Below, one piece after another: positions 27,055 to 36,818 of a DNA stretch of 64,000 bases. The notes below the pieces were generated by a model, which saw only the letters and a list, made by a program, of their open reading frames with translations, did no database searches and had not been told where the DNA came from. Position 1 is the stretch's first letter, and every line of letters begins with the position of its first letter. The position numbers and the translations under genes were made by a program. The DNA is from Alteromonadaceae bacterium 2753L.S.0a.02 (GTDB lineage Bacteria > Pseudomonadota > Gammaproteobacteria > Pseudomonadales > Cellvibrionaceae): assembly GCA_007827375.1 (NCBI GenBank), contig VISH01000001.1, positions 1,240,001-1,304,000 of the forward strand, in the 5' to 3' direction.

Positions 27055-27339
27055 TTGAAAAAGCAACATCAGGAACGCTTGGAAAATGCCATCGCCATGG
27101 GGAAATGGCCATTTATTGTGCGCCACGGGGTGCTTGCCTGGGGCTTATCTACCGCAGTTCTGTACGTGAGTATTGCCTTTTTATTTCAGGGAAATATAGC
27201 GCCAATAACTGCGATTGCAGCGTTTGTAAGTTTTCCATTACTGGGAATTGCCTGGGGTGGAATTATGTGGCGGGTGTATAATCGCCGCTGGACGCAACAC
27301 ATTCGAAATTTGGTGAAAAAACACCGGTTGCAGAAATGA
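27055..27339 (+). CDS. Small two-helix membrane protein
   Basis: 94 residues from a TTG at 27055 with AGGGA upstream; the open frame reaches back to 26776 over the end of the GNAT gene, but that part is not convincing protein. It has a short basic N-terminus (KKQHQERLENAIAMGK), two transmembrane helices (VLAWGLSTAVLYVSIAFLF and IAAFVSFPLLGIAWGGIMW) and a basic tail. The stop overlaps the next start (ATGA), so the two are translationally coupled. Function unknown. Confidence 0.6.
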   Translation: MKKQHQERLENAIAMGKWPFIVRHGVLAWGLSTAVLYVSIAFLFQGNIAPITAIAAFVSFPLLGIAWGGIMWRVYNRRWTQHIRNLVKKHRLQK

Positions 27340-27716
27340 AATATAGCGGCGGGTGCCATTGTGGCGCGGTACGATTTGAAGTTGAAGCGGACGCGACGTT
27401 AGAGGTTAGGGAGTGCAACTGCTCCATTTGTAGTAAAACTGGCTTTCTACATCTTATTGTACCTAAGGCGCGTTTTAAACTTTTATCTGACTGGCAGGCC
27501 TTAACGACATACACTTTTAACACGGGAGTTGCGCAGCATTACTTTTGTTCAACTTGCGGCATAAAATCGTTTTATGTGCCGCGATCGAACCCTAATGGCT
27601 ACTCGGTAAATGTACGCTGTTTGGACGAAATTCCGGAAAAGCTCACTATATCCAAATTCGATGGCCAGCATTGGGAGCAGCACGCTCACAAGCTGGCTGG
27701 ATTGGATAAAGAATAA
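27336..27716 (+). CDS. GFA (glutathione-dependent formaldehyde-activating-like) family protein
   Basis: 126 residues. It contains the zinc-binding motifs of the Mss4-like GFA/CENP-V domain: GGCHCGAVRFEVEA, ECNCSICSKTG and YFCSTCGIKSFYVPRS. The family name derives from an enzyme joining formaldehyde and glutathione, but most members are of unknown specificity. It is coupled to the upstream membrane protein gene. Confidence 0.88.
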   Translation: MKYSGGCHCGAVRFEVEADATLEVRECNCSICSKTGFLHLIVPKARFKLLSDWQALTTYTFNTGVAQHYFCSTCGIKSFYVPRSNPNGYSVNVRCLDEIPEKLTISKFDGQHWEQHAHKLAGLDKE

Positions 27717-27757
27717 CGGGCTATTATTTTTCCTTTTTTAATTTTGCCTTCCTTGCG

Positions 27758-28227
27758 TCAACCCACTAGCCACTTTGAGGTATCTTTACCCAAGGTTTTT
27801 ACACAGCGACCTAAAATATCACAACTGTCTTTAAAGCCGCCGCCAATAACACCGCCTGAGTTTCGCGAAAGTGCCTGTTGCGCGATAAGTTCTCCAGCTT
27901 TGTAAAATTCGATATTGATAGAAACCATTTTTTATGACCCATCCAGGTGTTAACGGAGCTTAACGCATTGGTCATTTCCATTTTAAGGTTGTAGCCGGGA
28001 GCCTTGGCATTGAATGATTCCGTTTGAACAATGTTAAATTTTTGAGACTCGGAATATTCTTTTGTAAAATTACTGAGCTTGGTGCCCACTGCACGCCATT
28101 CGTTTACGATGTTCGGTTGAATGATTTTGACATCCTAATAAGGCACGTCTTTGGTGATATTAATTGTTTGGGCTAGTGTCAGAGATGGAAGCAGAGTGAG
28201 TAGCGAAATTAAAAACAGTCGTTGCCT
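27758..28227 (-). pseudogene. Broken gene for a small exported DUF4410-like protein (three lesions)
   Basis: Reading the minus strand, AAAGGAG is followed at the proper distance by AGG (28225-28227) where an ATG is expected, then QRLFLISLLTLLPSLTLAQ, a good signal peptide. The same frame meets a TAG at 28135-28137 but continues as sensible protein (IIQPNIVNEWRAVGTKLSNF). At a run of six T residues (27928-27933) the frame is lost; one base shifted, it continues as VSINIEFYKAGELIAQQALS, then GGGFKDSCDILGRCVKTLG and a TGA at 27758. The tail resembles DUF4410-type lipoproteins. Lost start, nonsense codon and frameshift together make it a clear pseudogene. Confidence 0.8.
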
Positions 28228-28403
28228 AAGAATGGGCTCCTTTTTCCAGTGTTATAGGGCGGCTCGTGGCCGTTTTATTGATGCAAGTTGCATCACTATT
28301 GGCCGAGGGCCAATTCTTCACCTTTAAAATTGCAAGATCGTAAATTTGCCTTTTTTAAAAGGTCGATAATTCACAACATTTAGGTGTAGATACAAATATC
28401 ACA

Positions 28404-29567
28404 TCAATCGACACTAGCCAGCCAGCCCATAAATTCCTTGGACTCAATAAATGCCTCAAGCCCTGATATTTGCCCCAGTGCCTCGGCATCAAGAACAACG
28501 TCAAAGTCTTGTTTTAATATATCGAGCGCTAATACCGCTTGCGGATATTTGTCGTAATAAGCAAACAATACCAGTGCGGTGTATATCAATTGCTGCGATT
28601 CCGGATGCTTGCGAATGGCGCTGGCGATGACTTTGTCGGCGCGTTTGGTGTCGTTGCGTTGATAAAGTATTTCCGCCTGTAACAATGCCAAATCACTGTC
28701 GCCGCCGAGTTGATCCTGCAAATAATCGCACAATTGCAGCGCTCCGGCGAGATCGCCTTCCTGGTAGGCGTGATTCAGCTTAAATATTAAAAATTTATTG
28801 GGGGCAGCCAGGCGATTCAATCGCTCATAGGCGGCAGGCACGCTTTCAGGCGCCTTTTTCGATGCAAAACCCATAAGCGAAGCCTGTAAAATTGGGTCTT
28901 CTTGGTACGTTGCACTTAAGGCATCGAAATTGGCGATTAACTGAGCGTCACGTTGCTCCAGATAATTAAGCAGGGCTGTTGAGGCCTGATTGTGATGTTG
29001 TTGGGCGTTATATACCAGTTGAAAACCGCGCGAAAACACCGCCGACATCCAGGTATCGGTAGATCTTGTATACCAATCGATAAGTAACCACTTGCCTTGC
29101 TGCAAGGTAAATTCAAAATCGACGTAATCGTATGCGCCTTCATGGTTGTCAATTCGATACAACAGAAAATGGCGTTTTTTATATTTTCGGTGGTGAACTA
29201 ATTTCCAGGTTTGTTGTGGGCTAAATAAACTTGGAAACTGCGTTTCTATCGAGGCATAGAGCCGTTGTGTAATTTGGGTAAGCTCTGCGTCATTAAAAAG
29301 ACTATTGTCTGCTTTAAGCAGGCGTTCCTGCAGCTGCACTTTTTGACGCTTATTAAAATGCGCCGCGTGTAGCATGTAGTAAATGTAATATACATCGCCG
29401 GCGTTGGCGTAATCTTGCAATTCGAGCGCAATACTGTGCAATTCGATGGGCATCGCACTGGGTTTAAGCTTCTTCCAGGGCACATCGGTGTAGGCCGTCG
29501 CCGCCAGAGAGGTTTGGTTCAACAGCAAAAAACAAATACTGCCAAGCAACAATAGATGCCGGCGCAT
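28404..29567 (-). CDS. Exported TPR-like protein of unknown function
   Basis: 387 residues; signal peptide MRRHLLLLGSICFLLLNQTSLAA. Two parts are visible: an N-terminal half with WKLVHHRKYKKRHFLLYRID and WLLIDWYTRSTDTWMS, and a C-terminal half of helical repeats (residues ~230-370: AYERLNRLAAPNKFLIFKLN, GDSDLALLQAEILYQRNDTKRA, HPESQQLIYTALVLFAYYD) resembling tetratricopeptide repeats. Its start lies three bases after the stop of the DUF3857/transglutaminase gene, so they form an operon and probably act together in the periplasm. Confidence 0.75.
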   Translation of the reverse strand: MRRHLLLLGSICFLLLNQTSLAATAYTDVPWKKLKPSAMPIELHSIALELQDYANAGDVYYIYYMLHAAHFNKRQKVQLQERLLKADNSLFNDAELTQITQRLYASIETQFPSLFSPQQTWKLVHHRKYKKRHFLLYRIDNHEGAYDYVDFEFTLQQGKWLLIDWYTRSTDTWMSAVFSRGFQLVYNAQQHHNQASTALLNYLEQRDAQLIANFDALSATYQEDPILQASLMGFASKKAPESVPAAYERLNRLAAPNKFLIFKLNHAYQEGDLAGALQLCDYLQDQLGGDSDLALLQAEILYQRNDTKRADKVIASAIRKHPESQQLIYTALVLFAYYDKYPQAVLALDILKQDFDVVLDAEALGQISGLEAFIESKEFMGWLASVD

Positions 29568-29570
29568 AAA

Positions 29571-31598
29571 TTAATCCAATGTTTTTAACAACGCATTTAC
29601 AGCCGGACTGGCTTGTTGTTTGTAAGGGTATGCAAAATTCAACGTAAAATGTGAATCGTTTTGAATAAATTTTGCGAGGTTCACGTAGTCGTCGATGGTA
29701 TCCAGCATCACCCAGGGTTGTTTAATCCACAGGCGGGCCTGGTGTTCAAAGCGTGACTTAATGAGTACGCTGCGGGAACGATACTCCAGGGCCGGGTGTT
29801 TTTTTATTTGTGGAGTACTATCAATTGTCATGCCTACTTCACCCATAAAATTGACAATAATTTTGTGCGAAATGGCGCGGGGTAAACCAATTGCTGCGGG
29901 TGATTGGCGGCGAATTGTTTCGAGATTTTTTAGGTGCTCGGTGATAGCTGCGGTGTGATAGTTCGATTGAAACAAGTCTTCCTGTTTTTCAAAAAACTCG
30001 GGAATTTCATAGTGTTGATAAACCGTAAGGGTGTTGGTTTCGCGGTTATCTTTAAAGCGCACCGGTTTGTCGAGACTGATTTTGGGGTAGAGTTTAGCGT
30101 AGGCGTTTATGTAAAAATCACTGATTTCATCCAGCGAATACGAATTAAAATAGTAGCGCTGAAATTCGGCATCTTCGCCGCGAAATTCAGTTTCGACTTC
30201 CAGTTTTACTGGTTTGTTTATTTTGCGAGCGGTGAAGGTCTCGGTAACTTCTACGCGATCCAGTTGCTCCGGCAGCGCAGCTATTTCAATCACCGGGTTT
30301 TGGCGACGTTCGTCGACGATTAAGCCTGACCCAAATTCCAGTTGGGCGCGGTCTTTGAGACGCCCTGCCTGATAGGTGCGTGTGGGGTCGAGCCAAACCT
30401 GTTGGTCATCGATATAGGCATTGACGATCACATGGTCAAAAGCCAGCGGGCTCGGCAGAAAATCTGTAAAACCCTTACCGAAGTCGTAAGAAACCAGAGT
30501 TGGGTAGGCTGCGATACCGTTGCGCTGCAACAGTTGCACCAGTAGGTTGGATTTGTCTTTGCAGTCACCGTAGCGATTCTGTAATACCTCGGCCGGGGAG
30601 TGGGGCAGGTGACTGTTCAAGCCAAATTCCAGGCCGAGGTAGCGGATTTGTTCCTGAGTAAAATCGAGCGCAGCGAGGGCGTAATCTTCGCTATCAGTTG
30701 CGGATTTTTGCAATTTAGCGACCAGACTTTCCAGTTCTGGTGCATTTTGATCGACGGAATCGTAAAGGCTTTGAGCCCAGCCGGCGACTTCCTGCCAGGA
30801 TTGATATTGCGAGTATTCCACCAGGGGGTAACGCACAAACCACTTCGGATAATCGCCTTCATCCGCGCGCCCGGGTACGTGTTTGGCGGTCCAGGTGTGT
30901 TCGACCCAATCGCCCTTCTGGCTTTTTTTGTATTTGAGGTCGATGTCATGCACTCGGGTTTGAAGAGGGATATTGGCGGGCACCAGCAGCCGCACCCGCG
31001 ACAATCCCACGTCGACACTCCAGCCGAGATTGTGAGCACCGAAAACCTTATCGCCGTATACCGGATTGCGGCCGGTAATGGTATAGCTGTAATCCAAGCG
31101 ATCACCGGGGCGCGTGTTGGGCAGAATCGCAATCGCGGTGACAGCGCCGTGGTAGATCCCTTTGCGAAGGTCGTCTTCCTGCTGCAATAAACGAAACAGT
31201 TCCGGGCGCAGGAGATCGATGGTTTCCTTGCCTCGTAGCAGCTGCAGCTTATGAATTTGGAGCTCCTGATAGTCTGGATTGAAAAATATCTCAACTTCGG
31301 AGTTCTCGCTTACCGCTTGGCTGTTATGCAAATAATAGCTATAGGCTTTGTAGCGTTGATAGTTATTGGGGTCCGCGTAGATCTGGGTGTCTAACAGTGC
31401 ATATTCGGTCGATTGACCTTGGGGTTTACCGCGGGTTTTGGGTATTTTGGCGGGTTTTACCCAGTCGGGAGTGACGGCGGTGTAAAAGTGGAATTGGCCG
31501 TAGTCGTGTTTTTGGGCGCCTTCTCTGGGGGTGGCCGTCGCGTTGGCGACTGTTGCGCTGAACACAGCAAGCAGCAGCAAATAACAAACAGATTTCAT
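29571..31598 (-). CDS. DUF3857 and transglutaminase-like periplasmic protein
   Basis: 675 residues with signal peptide MKSVCYLLLLAVFSATVANA. DUF3857 (about residues 60-250) has the pattern ILPNTRPGDRLDYSYTITG. A transglutaminase/protease-like core follows with the catalytic Cys in YGDCKDKSNLLVQLLQRNGI (about residue 346), the His in FDHVIVNAYIDDQQVWLDPT and its Asp. A C-terminal beta domain completes the usual layout. Such proteins are common in proteobacteria next to TPR proteins; they may cleave or crosslink peptides in the envelope, but none of this subgroup has an assured role. First gene of a two-gene operon. Confidence 0.85.
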   Translation of the reverse strand: MKSVCYLLLLAVFSATVANATATPREGAQKHDYGQFHFYTAVTPDWVKPAKIPKTRGKPQGQSTEYALLDTQIYADPNNYQRYKAYSYYLHNSQAVSENSEVEIFFNPDYQELQIHKLQLLRGKETIDLLRPELFRLLQQEDDLRKGIYHGAVTAIAILPNTRPGDRLDYSYTITGRNPVYGDKVFGAHNLGWSVDVGLSRVRLLVPANIPLQTRVHDIDLKYKKSQKGDWVEHTWTAKHVPGRADEGDYPKWFVRYPLVEYSQYQSWQEVAGWAQSLYDSVDQNAPELESLVAKLQKSATDSEDYALAALDFTQEQIRYLGLEFGLNSHLPHSPAEVLQNRYGDCKDKSNLLVQLLQRNGIAAYPTLVSYDFGKGFTDFLPSPLAFDHVIVNAYIDDQQVWLDPTRTYQAGRLKDRAQLEFGSGLIVDERRQNPVIEIAALPEQLDRVEVTETFTARKINKPVKLEVETEFRGEDAEFQRYYFNSYSLDEISDFYINAYAKLYPKISLDKPVRFKDNRETNTLTVYQHYEIPEFFEKQEDLFQSNYHTAAITEHLKNLETIRRQSPAAIGLPRAISHKIIVNFMGEVGMTIDSTPQIKKHPALEYRSRSVLIKSRFEHQARLWIKQPWVMLDTIDDYVNLAKFIQNDSHFTLNFAYPYKQQASPAVNALLKTLD

Positions 31599-31677
31599 GA
31601 ATAATTCTGGATATTCGTTTTTGGGCTGCCAAGGCTAACCGGCAGAGCGCATTGTGTCTACATTGATACGCTCTGCG

Positions 31678-32451
31678 CTAGTGAAATGCACTGCTTTTCG
31701 GGCGATTATCGAGTTGCAGTTCGATAGCGGAATCGCCTGCCAGGCAGGGCCAGCGTGCCATCGCTTTCTGCCAGGCGTCTTCATGGTGATGTTGCAGGTA
31801 GCTTTTAAAATCTGCTTTGCGGAAGAAATTATCGCTCTCAAACAGGGATTCTATGGAGTAATGAACGGCCAAATCCAATTGGTTGGCAAATTCATCGCCC
31901 AACAGGTCGTGGATAATAATGTTGGAAAGCGTCATATCCATGGGCGCCAGGGGAATGCCGCTAGCCATCATTACGCGATCGTTCACCTCTTCAATCAGGC
32001 GGTGTGCCAGATAGGCTTCATCGATTAATGCCAGCAGACCTTCCCGGCCTCTGCCAATTTCCGGAGGCGCAAAGAAATAATCTTCGGCGATATCGAGAAA
32101 TGTTTTGGCATATTCGTACACGCCGGCTGATTTGGTGAGCTCGGTCAGCGCTTCGAGGAAGTCGGGCACATGCTGAATATATCTGGTGACAAACTCTTCC
32201 AGCGTGTGAAGGCCATCGCCTCGCGGCAGCGAGATAATACGGTGTAGAGACGGCAGTTTAGTCTCCAGGTATTCCCTCAGTTGGTGATTTTCGGCTTCGA
32301 TCCGTTGAGCCTCTGCAATGGACTGTCTAATATGCAAAATTCTGGACTCGGTCATAGCTAACTGACACATCGGTTTTTTTACAGTCTGTTCCGGGCTCTG
32401 ATTGAGTAATACGTTTAATATAGCGCCAATTTCAGCAACTGGCTTACTCAC
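31678..32451 (-). CDS. Conserved-looking cytoplasmic protein of unknown function
   Basis: 257 residues from a GTG at 32451; no clear ribosome site, and ATG codons 28 or 33 residues further in are alternatives. No signal peptide or TM segment. It is mostly helical, with a likely coiled coil near residues 35-60 (SRILHIRQSIAEAQRIEAEN) and an acidic/aromatic middle (YEYAKTFLDIAEDYFFAPPE). I recognise no family. It is transcribed towards the DUF3857 gene and downstream of the MATE gene. Confidence 0.65.
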   Translation of the reverse strand: MSKPVAEIGAILNVLLNQSPEQTVKKPMCQLAMTESRILHIRQSIAEAQRIEAENHQLREYLETKLPSLHRIISLPRGDGLHTLEEFVTRYIQHVPDFLEALTELTKSAGVYEYAKTFLDIAEDYFFAPPEIGRGREGLLALIDEAYLAHRLIEEVNDRVMMASGIPLAPMDMTLSNIIIHDLLGDEFANQLDLAVHYSIESLFESDNFFRKADFKSYLQHHHEDAWQKAMARWPCLAGDSAIELQLDNRPKSSAFH

Positions 32452-32517
32452 CGTAGACAGAAACCCTAAATCATTTGTGGTAACAGCTGTTTGGCTGTCA
32501 ACCTGGGGAGAACTGCG

Positions 32518-33846
32518 TCAAAACCAATTGTGCCTTGCGGTTAAAGTATAGAAGCCCCTCGCAAGGCTTGCCCCCCGAATTAAATTAAAGCTGGTAAAGC
32601 TCAACCACAGCCCGTGATTTCCCAATCCTCGCGATGCCAGCCAAATTGGCACAAACCCTCCGCATACCGAGAACAACATGGCGTTACGCATGCGGCGTGT
32701 TTGCCCTGCGCCGACGAAAATACCGTCTAGCAGGTAAGTCCATACGCTCACCAGCGGCACCATCACCAACCACAGATAGTGTTTATGCACCTGACTGGCA
32801 ACTTCGGGTAAATCGGTAAACAGCCGCACCAGAGGATATTCAAAAAGCGCCAGTGCGCCTGCCAAGCCGCAGGCAATAACGACTGCAGCCACTGTAGATG
32901 CTGCACAGGCGTTAAAGAATTGCTGGAGATTGCGCCCCCCCAATGCCTTGGCCCCCATCGCCTCGACTGCATGCGCATACCCGTCGAGCCCAAAGGACTG
33001 GAACAGCACCAACTGCATAATGATGGCGTTGCCAGCCAGGGTTGCTGTGCCAAGCTGCCCGCTTTGGGCGGTGAAAAAATTAAAAACCAGCAGTAACAGG
33101 GCGGTGCGGATAAACAAATCGCTGTTTACCTGTGCCAGAGTACGCCAGTCTTCGAGATTGAACAGTTGCCCCAAAGACAGTCTAGCGTGCTGCGCCGTAA
33201 GATTTCGTAAGGGTTTGTAAGCCAATGCAACTGCGAGCAGGCAAGCTGCCCATTCTGCGCACAAAGATGCCACAGCAGCGCCGGTACTTTGCCAGCCTTG
33301 GATGACAATAAAATGGTAATCAAGCGCAATATTAAGCAGGTTGGCGCTCACGGTTATCAGCAGTGGAGTTTTGGCATTTTGCAAGCCAATAAAAAACCCC
33401 ATTAGTACGAAAGTCACCAATACGGCAGGTGCGGCAAAGAGCCGAATCTGACAATACTCGTGGGCCAGGGCCGCGATTTCCGCATCGGGTGCCATCACAT
33501 ATAGTGCCAGAGGCAGAACCAAGCCTTGTGCAACGATCAGAGTCAGTCCAAGTGACAGGGCCAAAAACAGACTCTGCCCCAGATGCAGCAACAGACCCTG
33601 ATGATCGCCCCCACCAAGCGCGCGCGCCACAAAACCTGTGGTGCTCATGCGCAGAAAATTAAACATCCAGAACAGAAACGCGAGGATATTGGTGCCAATC
33701 GCCACCGCTCCGAGAAATAAGGAGCTGTCGAGATGCCCCAACATGGCCGTATCGGCAATCCCCATCAACGGCGAGGAAATATTGCTCAGAATCATTGGCC
33801 AGGCCAGGGAAAAGGCCTGCCTGTGTGGTAACCCCTTGAAATGCAT
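32518..33846 (-). CDS. MATE-family efflux transporter (DinF-like)
   Basis: 442 residues from ATG 33844-33846; a TTG at 33864 with AGGT upstream would add six residues. Twelve hydrophobic segments are visible. The start FSLAWPMILSNISSPLMGIADTAMLGHL is the MATE/DinF signature, mirrored at the domain boundary by a second half beginning near WRTLAQVNSDLFIRTALLLL. It probably exports drugs or metabolites by Na+ or H+ antiport. Substrate unknown; no regulator adjacent. Confidence 0.9.
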   Translation of the reverse strand: MHFKGLPHRQAFSLAWPMILSNISSPLMGIADTAMLGHLDSSLFLGAVAIGTNILAFLFWMFNFLRMSTTGFVARALGGGDHQGLLLHLGQSLFLALSLGLTLIVAQGLVLPLALYVMAPDAEIAALAHEYCQIRLFAAPAVLVTFVLMGFFIGLQNAKTPLLITVSANLLNIALDYHFIVIQGWQSTGAAVASLCAEWAACLLAVALAYKPLRNLTAQHARLSLGQLFNLEDWRTLAQVNSDLFIRTALLLLVFNFFTAQSGQLGTATLAGNAIIMQLVLFQSFGLDGYAHAVEAMGAKALGGRNLQQFFNACAASTVAAVVIACGLAGALALFEYPLVRLFTDLPEVASQVHKHYLWLVMVPLVSVWTYLLDGIFVGAGQTRRMRNAMLFSVCGGFVPIWLASRGLGNHGLWLSFTSFNLIRGASLARGFYTLTARHNWF

Positions 33847-33944
33847 GGTTTTTTGGCCGATCAAATTCAGATACCTAATAGTGTGGGATTTGCCTTATAA
33901 GCAAAGGCTATGAACAAAATAAGGCGATAAATCATACGAAGCTA

Positions 33945-33975
33945 CTTACATCCTTGCATAACCTGCCGTTATAAT
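33945..33975 (+). promoter_or_regulatory. Candidate sigma-70 promoter of the cytochrome oxidase operon
   Basis: A perfect TATAAT at 33970-33975 has CTTACA (four of six bases of the -35 consensus) 19 bp upstream. It lies about 110 bp before the coxB start, in the 237-bp gap to the divergent MATE gene. coxB has GGAG upstream of its ATG. Confidence 0.5.
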
Positions 33976-34083
33976 CGGCCGCTGCGGCAAAAAGTCGCAC
34001 CTCCTTTGCGTAATTTTCAATGATATGGCGCAAATCAGAATAAATTAACAACCCAATACAATTTTTATAACGGAGATGGGGCG

Positions 34084-35226
34084 ATGTTAAGTATTTCCAA
34101 GCGGTCGCTCGCTCTGCCATTCACATTGATTGCTGCGGTATTGCCCAGTTGGGCCTTAGCAGGTGAATGGCGGTTAAATATGACCGAAGGCGTAACATCC
34201 GTCAGCCAGGATGTATTCGGCCTGCATATGACGATACTGTGGTGGTGTATCGGGATTGGTATCGTGGTATTCGGGGTGATGTTTTACTCCATGTTTGCCC
34301 ACCGTAAGTCCCGCGGCGCCGAAGCCGCTAATTTCCACGAAAGTACAACATTGGAAATTATCTGGACAGTAATACCCTTCCTGATTCTTATTTTTATGGC
34401 GGTTCCCGCCACTTCCACTCTCAAAAAAATCTACGACACAAAAAATGCTGACCTGGATATTTTGGTTACCGGCTACCAGTGGAAGTGGAAATACGAGTAC
34501 TTGGGCCAGGATGTCAGCTTCTTCTCCAACCTGAGTAAGAAATCTCAAGATCAAATCTACACCGACAGCGAAAAATCAGACGATTATCTGCGGGATGTGG
34601 ATAACGTGCTGGTCATTCCCACCGGAAAAAAAGTGCGTTTCCTGGTTACCGCGGCCGATGTTATTCACAGCTGGTGGGTTCCGGATCTCGCCGTGAAGCG
34701 CGACGCGATTCCCGGGTATGTTAACGAAAGCTGGACTTTCGTCGAAGAGCCCGGCACATACATAGGTCAGTGTGCTGAACTGTGTGGTAAAGACCACGGC
34801 TTTATGCCGATCGTCGTAAAAGCGGTGCCGCAGGCTGAGTTTGATGCCTGGATGGGCGAGAAACGCGAAGCGGCGCTGGCAATCGCGGAAGCGGCCAAGC
34901 AGACCCTGAGTTTTGATGAGCTTTATAGCAATGGCGAGGCGATATACAACGCCCGTTGTGCTGCATGTCACCAACCCGATGGTAAAGGCTTGCCTGGCGT
35001 ATTCCCCTCAATTGCAGGCAGCGCCGTGGCCACGGGCGAAATTTCCGGCCACCTCGATGTTGTCATGCACGGCGTGAGTGGTACTGCAATGCAGGCGTTT
35101 GCCGAGCAGTTAACTCCGGTAGAGGTCGCCTCGGTAATCACCTATCAGCGCAACGCCTTCGGCAACAATATGGGCGACTCTCTGCAGCCAATTGATGTAG
35201 TGAATTTCAAGCAAGGGGGACAATAA
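34084..35226 (+). CDS. coxB: Cytochrome c oxidase subunit II with fused cytochrome c domain
   Basis: 380 residues: signal peptide, two transmembrane helices (near 45-65 and 90-110), the periplasmic cupredoxin domain and a C-terminal cytochrome c domain. CuA ligands are visible: His195 (HSWWVPDL) and C230-x3-C234-x3-H238-x2-M241 (CAELCGKDHGFM). The heme c site is C292-AA-C295-H296 with PDGKGLPGVFPSIAGS. The fused heme marks a caa3-type oxidase. It receives electrons from a soluble or membrane cytochrome c and passes them via CuA to subunit I. First gene of coxB-coxA-cox11-coxC. Confidence 0.97.
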   Translation: MLSISKRSLALPFTLIAAVLPSWALAGEWRLNMTEGVTSVSQDVFGLHMTILWWCIGIGIVVFGVMFYSMFAHRKSRGAEAANFHESTTLEIIWTVIPFLILIFMAVPATSTLKKIYDTKNADLDILVTGYQWKWKYEYLGQDVSFFSNLSKKSQDQIYTDSEKSDDYLRDVDNVLVIPTGKKVRFLVTAADVIHSWWVPDLAVKRDAIPGYVNESWTFVEEPGTYIGQCAELCGKDHGFMPIVVKAVPQAEFDAWMGEKREAALAIAEAAKQTLSFDELYSNGEAIYNARCAACHQPDGKGLPGVFPSIAGSAVATGEISGHLDVVMHGVSGTAMQAFAEQLTPVEVASVITYQRNAFGNNMGDSLQPIDVVNFKQGGQ

Positions 35227-35227
35227 A

Positions 35228-36778
35228 ATGGCACACGGTCCTGCTAAAGGTTTTACCCGGTGGCTGTTTACCACCAACCACAAAGATATTGGCTCGATGT
35301 ACCTCTGGTTCTCATTCGCCATGTTTTTCCTGGGCGGTATGTTTGCGCTTGTGATTCGTGCTGAACTGTTTCAGCCTGGTTTACAGATTGTCGAACCCAA
35401 TTTCTTCAACCAGATGACCACCATGCACGGTCTGGTGATGGTGTTTGGTGCGGTAATGCCCGCCTTCGTTGGGCTAGCCAACTGGATGGTGCCCATGATG
35501 ATTGGGGCGCCCGACATGGCGCTACCGCGTATGAACAACTGGAGTTTCTGGATCCTGCCGTTCGCTTTTGCGATGTTGGCCTCCACACTGTTTATGGAAG
35601 GTGGTGCACCCAATTTCGGGTGGACCTTTTACGCTCCGCTATCAACTACCTACGCGCCAGCTTCCGTCACCTTCTTTATTTTCGCAGTGCACATCATGGG
35701 TGCTTCGTCGATTATGGGTTCCATCAACATTATCGCGACCATCCTGAACATGCGCGCCCCAGGCATGACTTTAATGAAAATGCCATTGTTCGTATGGACT
35801 TGGTTGATTACGGCCTACCTGCTGATTGCAGTAATGCCGGTATTGGCGGGCGTGGTTACCATGATGTTGATGGACATCCACTTCGGTACCAGCTTCTTCG
35901 ATGCCGCCGGTGGTGGTGACCCGGTACTGTTCCAGCATGTGTTCTGGTTCTTCGGTCACCCCGAAGTCTACATCATGATTTTGCCGGCGTTTGGTGTGGT
36001 GTCTGCCATCATCCCGACCTTTGCGCGCAAGCCTTTGTTTGGTTACAGCTCCATGGTTTACGCCACGGCATCCATCGCATTCCTCAGTTTTATTGTGTGG
36101 GCACACCATATGTTTACCGTGGGTCTGCCCTTGTTTGGTGAACTGGTGTTTATGTACGCGACCATGCTGATCGCCGTCCCCACTGGGGTGAAGGTGTTCA
36201 ACTGGGTAACTACTATGTTCAAAGGTTCAATGACCTTTGAGACGCCCATGCTGTTTGCCATTGCTTTCGTTATCTTGTTCACCATCGGTGGTTTTTCTGG
36301 CCTGATGCTGGCAATCGCCCCTGCGGATTTCCAATACCACGATACCTATTTTGTGGTTGCTCACTTCCACTATGTGTTGGTTCCTGGTGCTATCTTCTCT
36401 ATTACAGCCGCTGTGTACTACTGGTTACCCAAGTGGAGCGGCCATATGTACGACGAGACCATGGGCAAGGTACATTTCTGGATTGCCTTCATCGGCCTGA
36501 ATGTAACTTTCTTCCCGATGCACTTCTCAGGATTGGCGGGCATGCCGCGACGGATTCCAGATTACAACCCGCTGTGGGCGGATTGGAACATGATTTCCTC
36601 CATTGGCGCTTTCCTGTTTGGTGCGGCCCAGGTGCTGTTCCTGTACAACGTGATTAAAACGATCGTGGGCGGCAAAAAAGCCACAGACGAGGTTTGGGAA
36701 GGTTCCCATGGTTTGGAGTGGACGGTTCCGTCCCCCGCGCCTTATCACACCTTCTCAACACCACCGGAAGTGAAGTGA
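35228..36778 (+). CDS. coxA: Cytochrome c oxidase subunit I
   Basis: 516 residues, twelve TM helices. Characteristic regions: TTNHKDIGSMYLWFSF at the start, heme a ligand region MTTMHGLVMVFGAVMP, the CuB/cross-linked His-Tyr motif WFFGHPEVYIMILPAFG, CuB His pair VWAHHMFTVGLP, and heme ligands in VVAHFHYVLVPG. The Glu of the PEVY motif identifies an A1-type proton channel. It reduces O2 to water and pumps protons. One base separates it from coxB. Confidence 0.98.
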   Translation: MAHGPAKGFTRWLFTTNHKDIGSMYLWFSFAMFFLGGMFALVIRAELFQPGLQIVEPNFFNQMTTMHGLVMVFGAVMPAFVGLANWMVPMMIGAPDMALPRMNNWSFWILPFAFAMLASTLFMEGGAPNFGWTFYAPLSTTYAPASVTFFIFAVHIMGASSIMGSINIIATILNMRAPGMTLMKMPLFVWTWLITAYLLIAVMPVLAGVVTMMLMDIHFGTSFFDAAGGGDPVLFQHVFWFFGHPEVYIMILPAFGVVSAIIPTFARKPLFGYSSMVYATASIAFLSFIVWAHHMFTVGLPLFGELVFMYATMLIAVPTGVKVFNWVTTMFKGSMTFETPMLFAIAFVILFTIGGFSGLMLAIAPADFQYHDTYFVVAHFHYVLVPGAIFSITAAVYYWLPKWSGHMYDETMGKVHFWIAFIGLNVTFFPMHFSGLAGMPRRIPDYNPLWADWNMISSIGAFLFGAAQVLFLYNVIKTIVGGKKATDEVWEGSHGLEWTVPSPAPYHTFSTPPEVK

Positions 36779-36818
36779 TTAACACGTCAGGCGTCCGGGA
36801 TCGGAGGTCTGACGCTAA

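Noticed and set aside
29600..31190. Long frames opposite the DUF3857 gene
   Set aside because: Antisense shadows of a well-supported gene.
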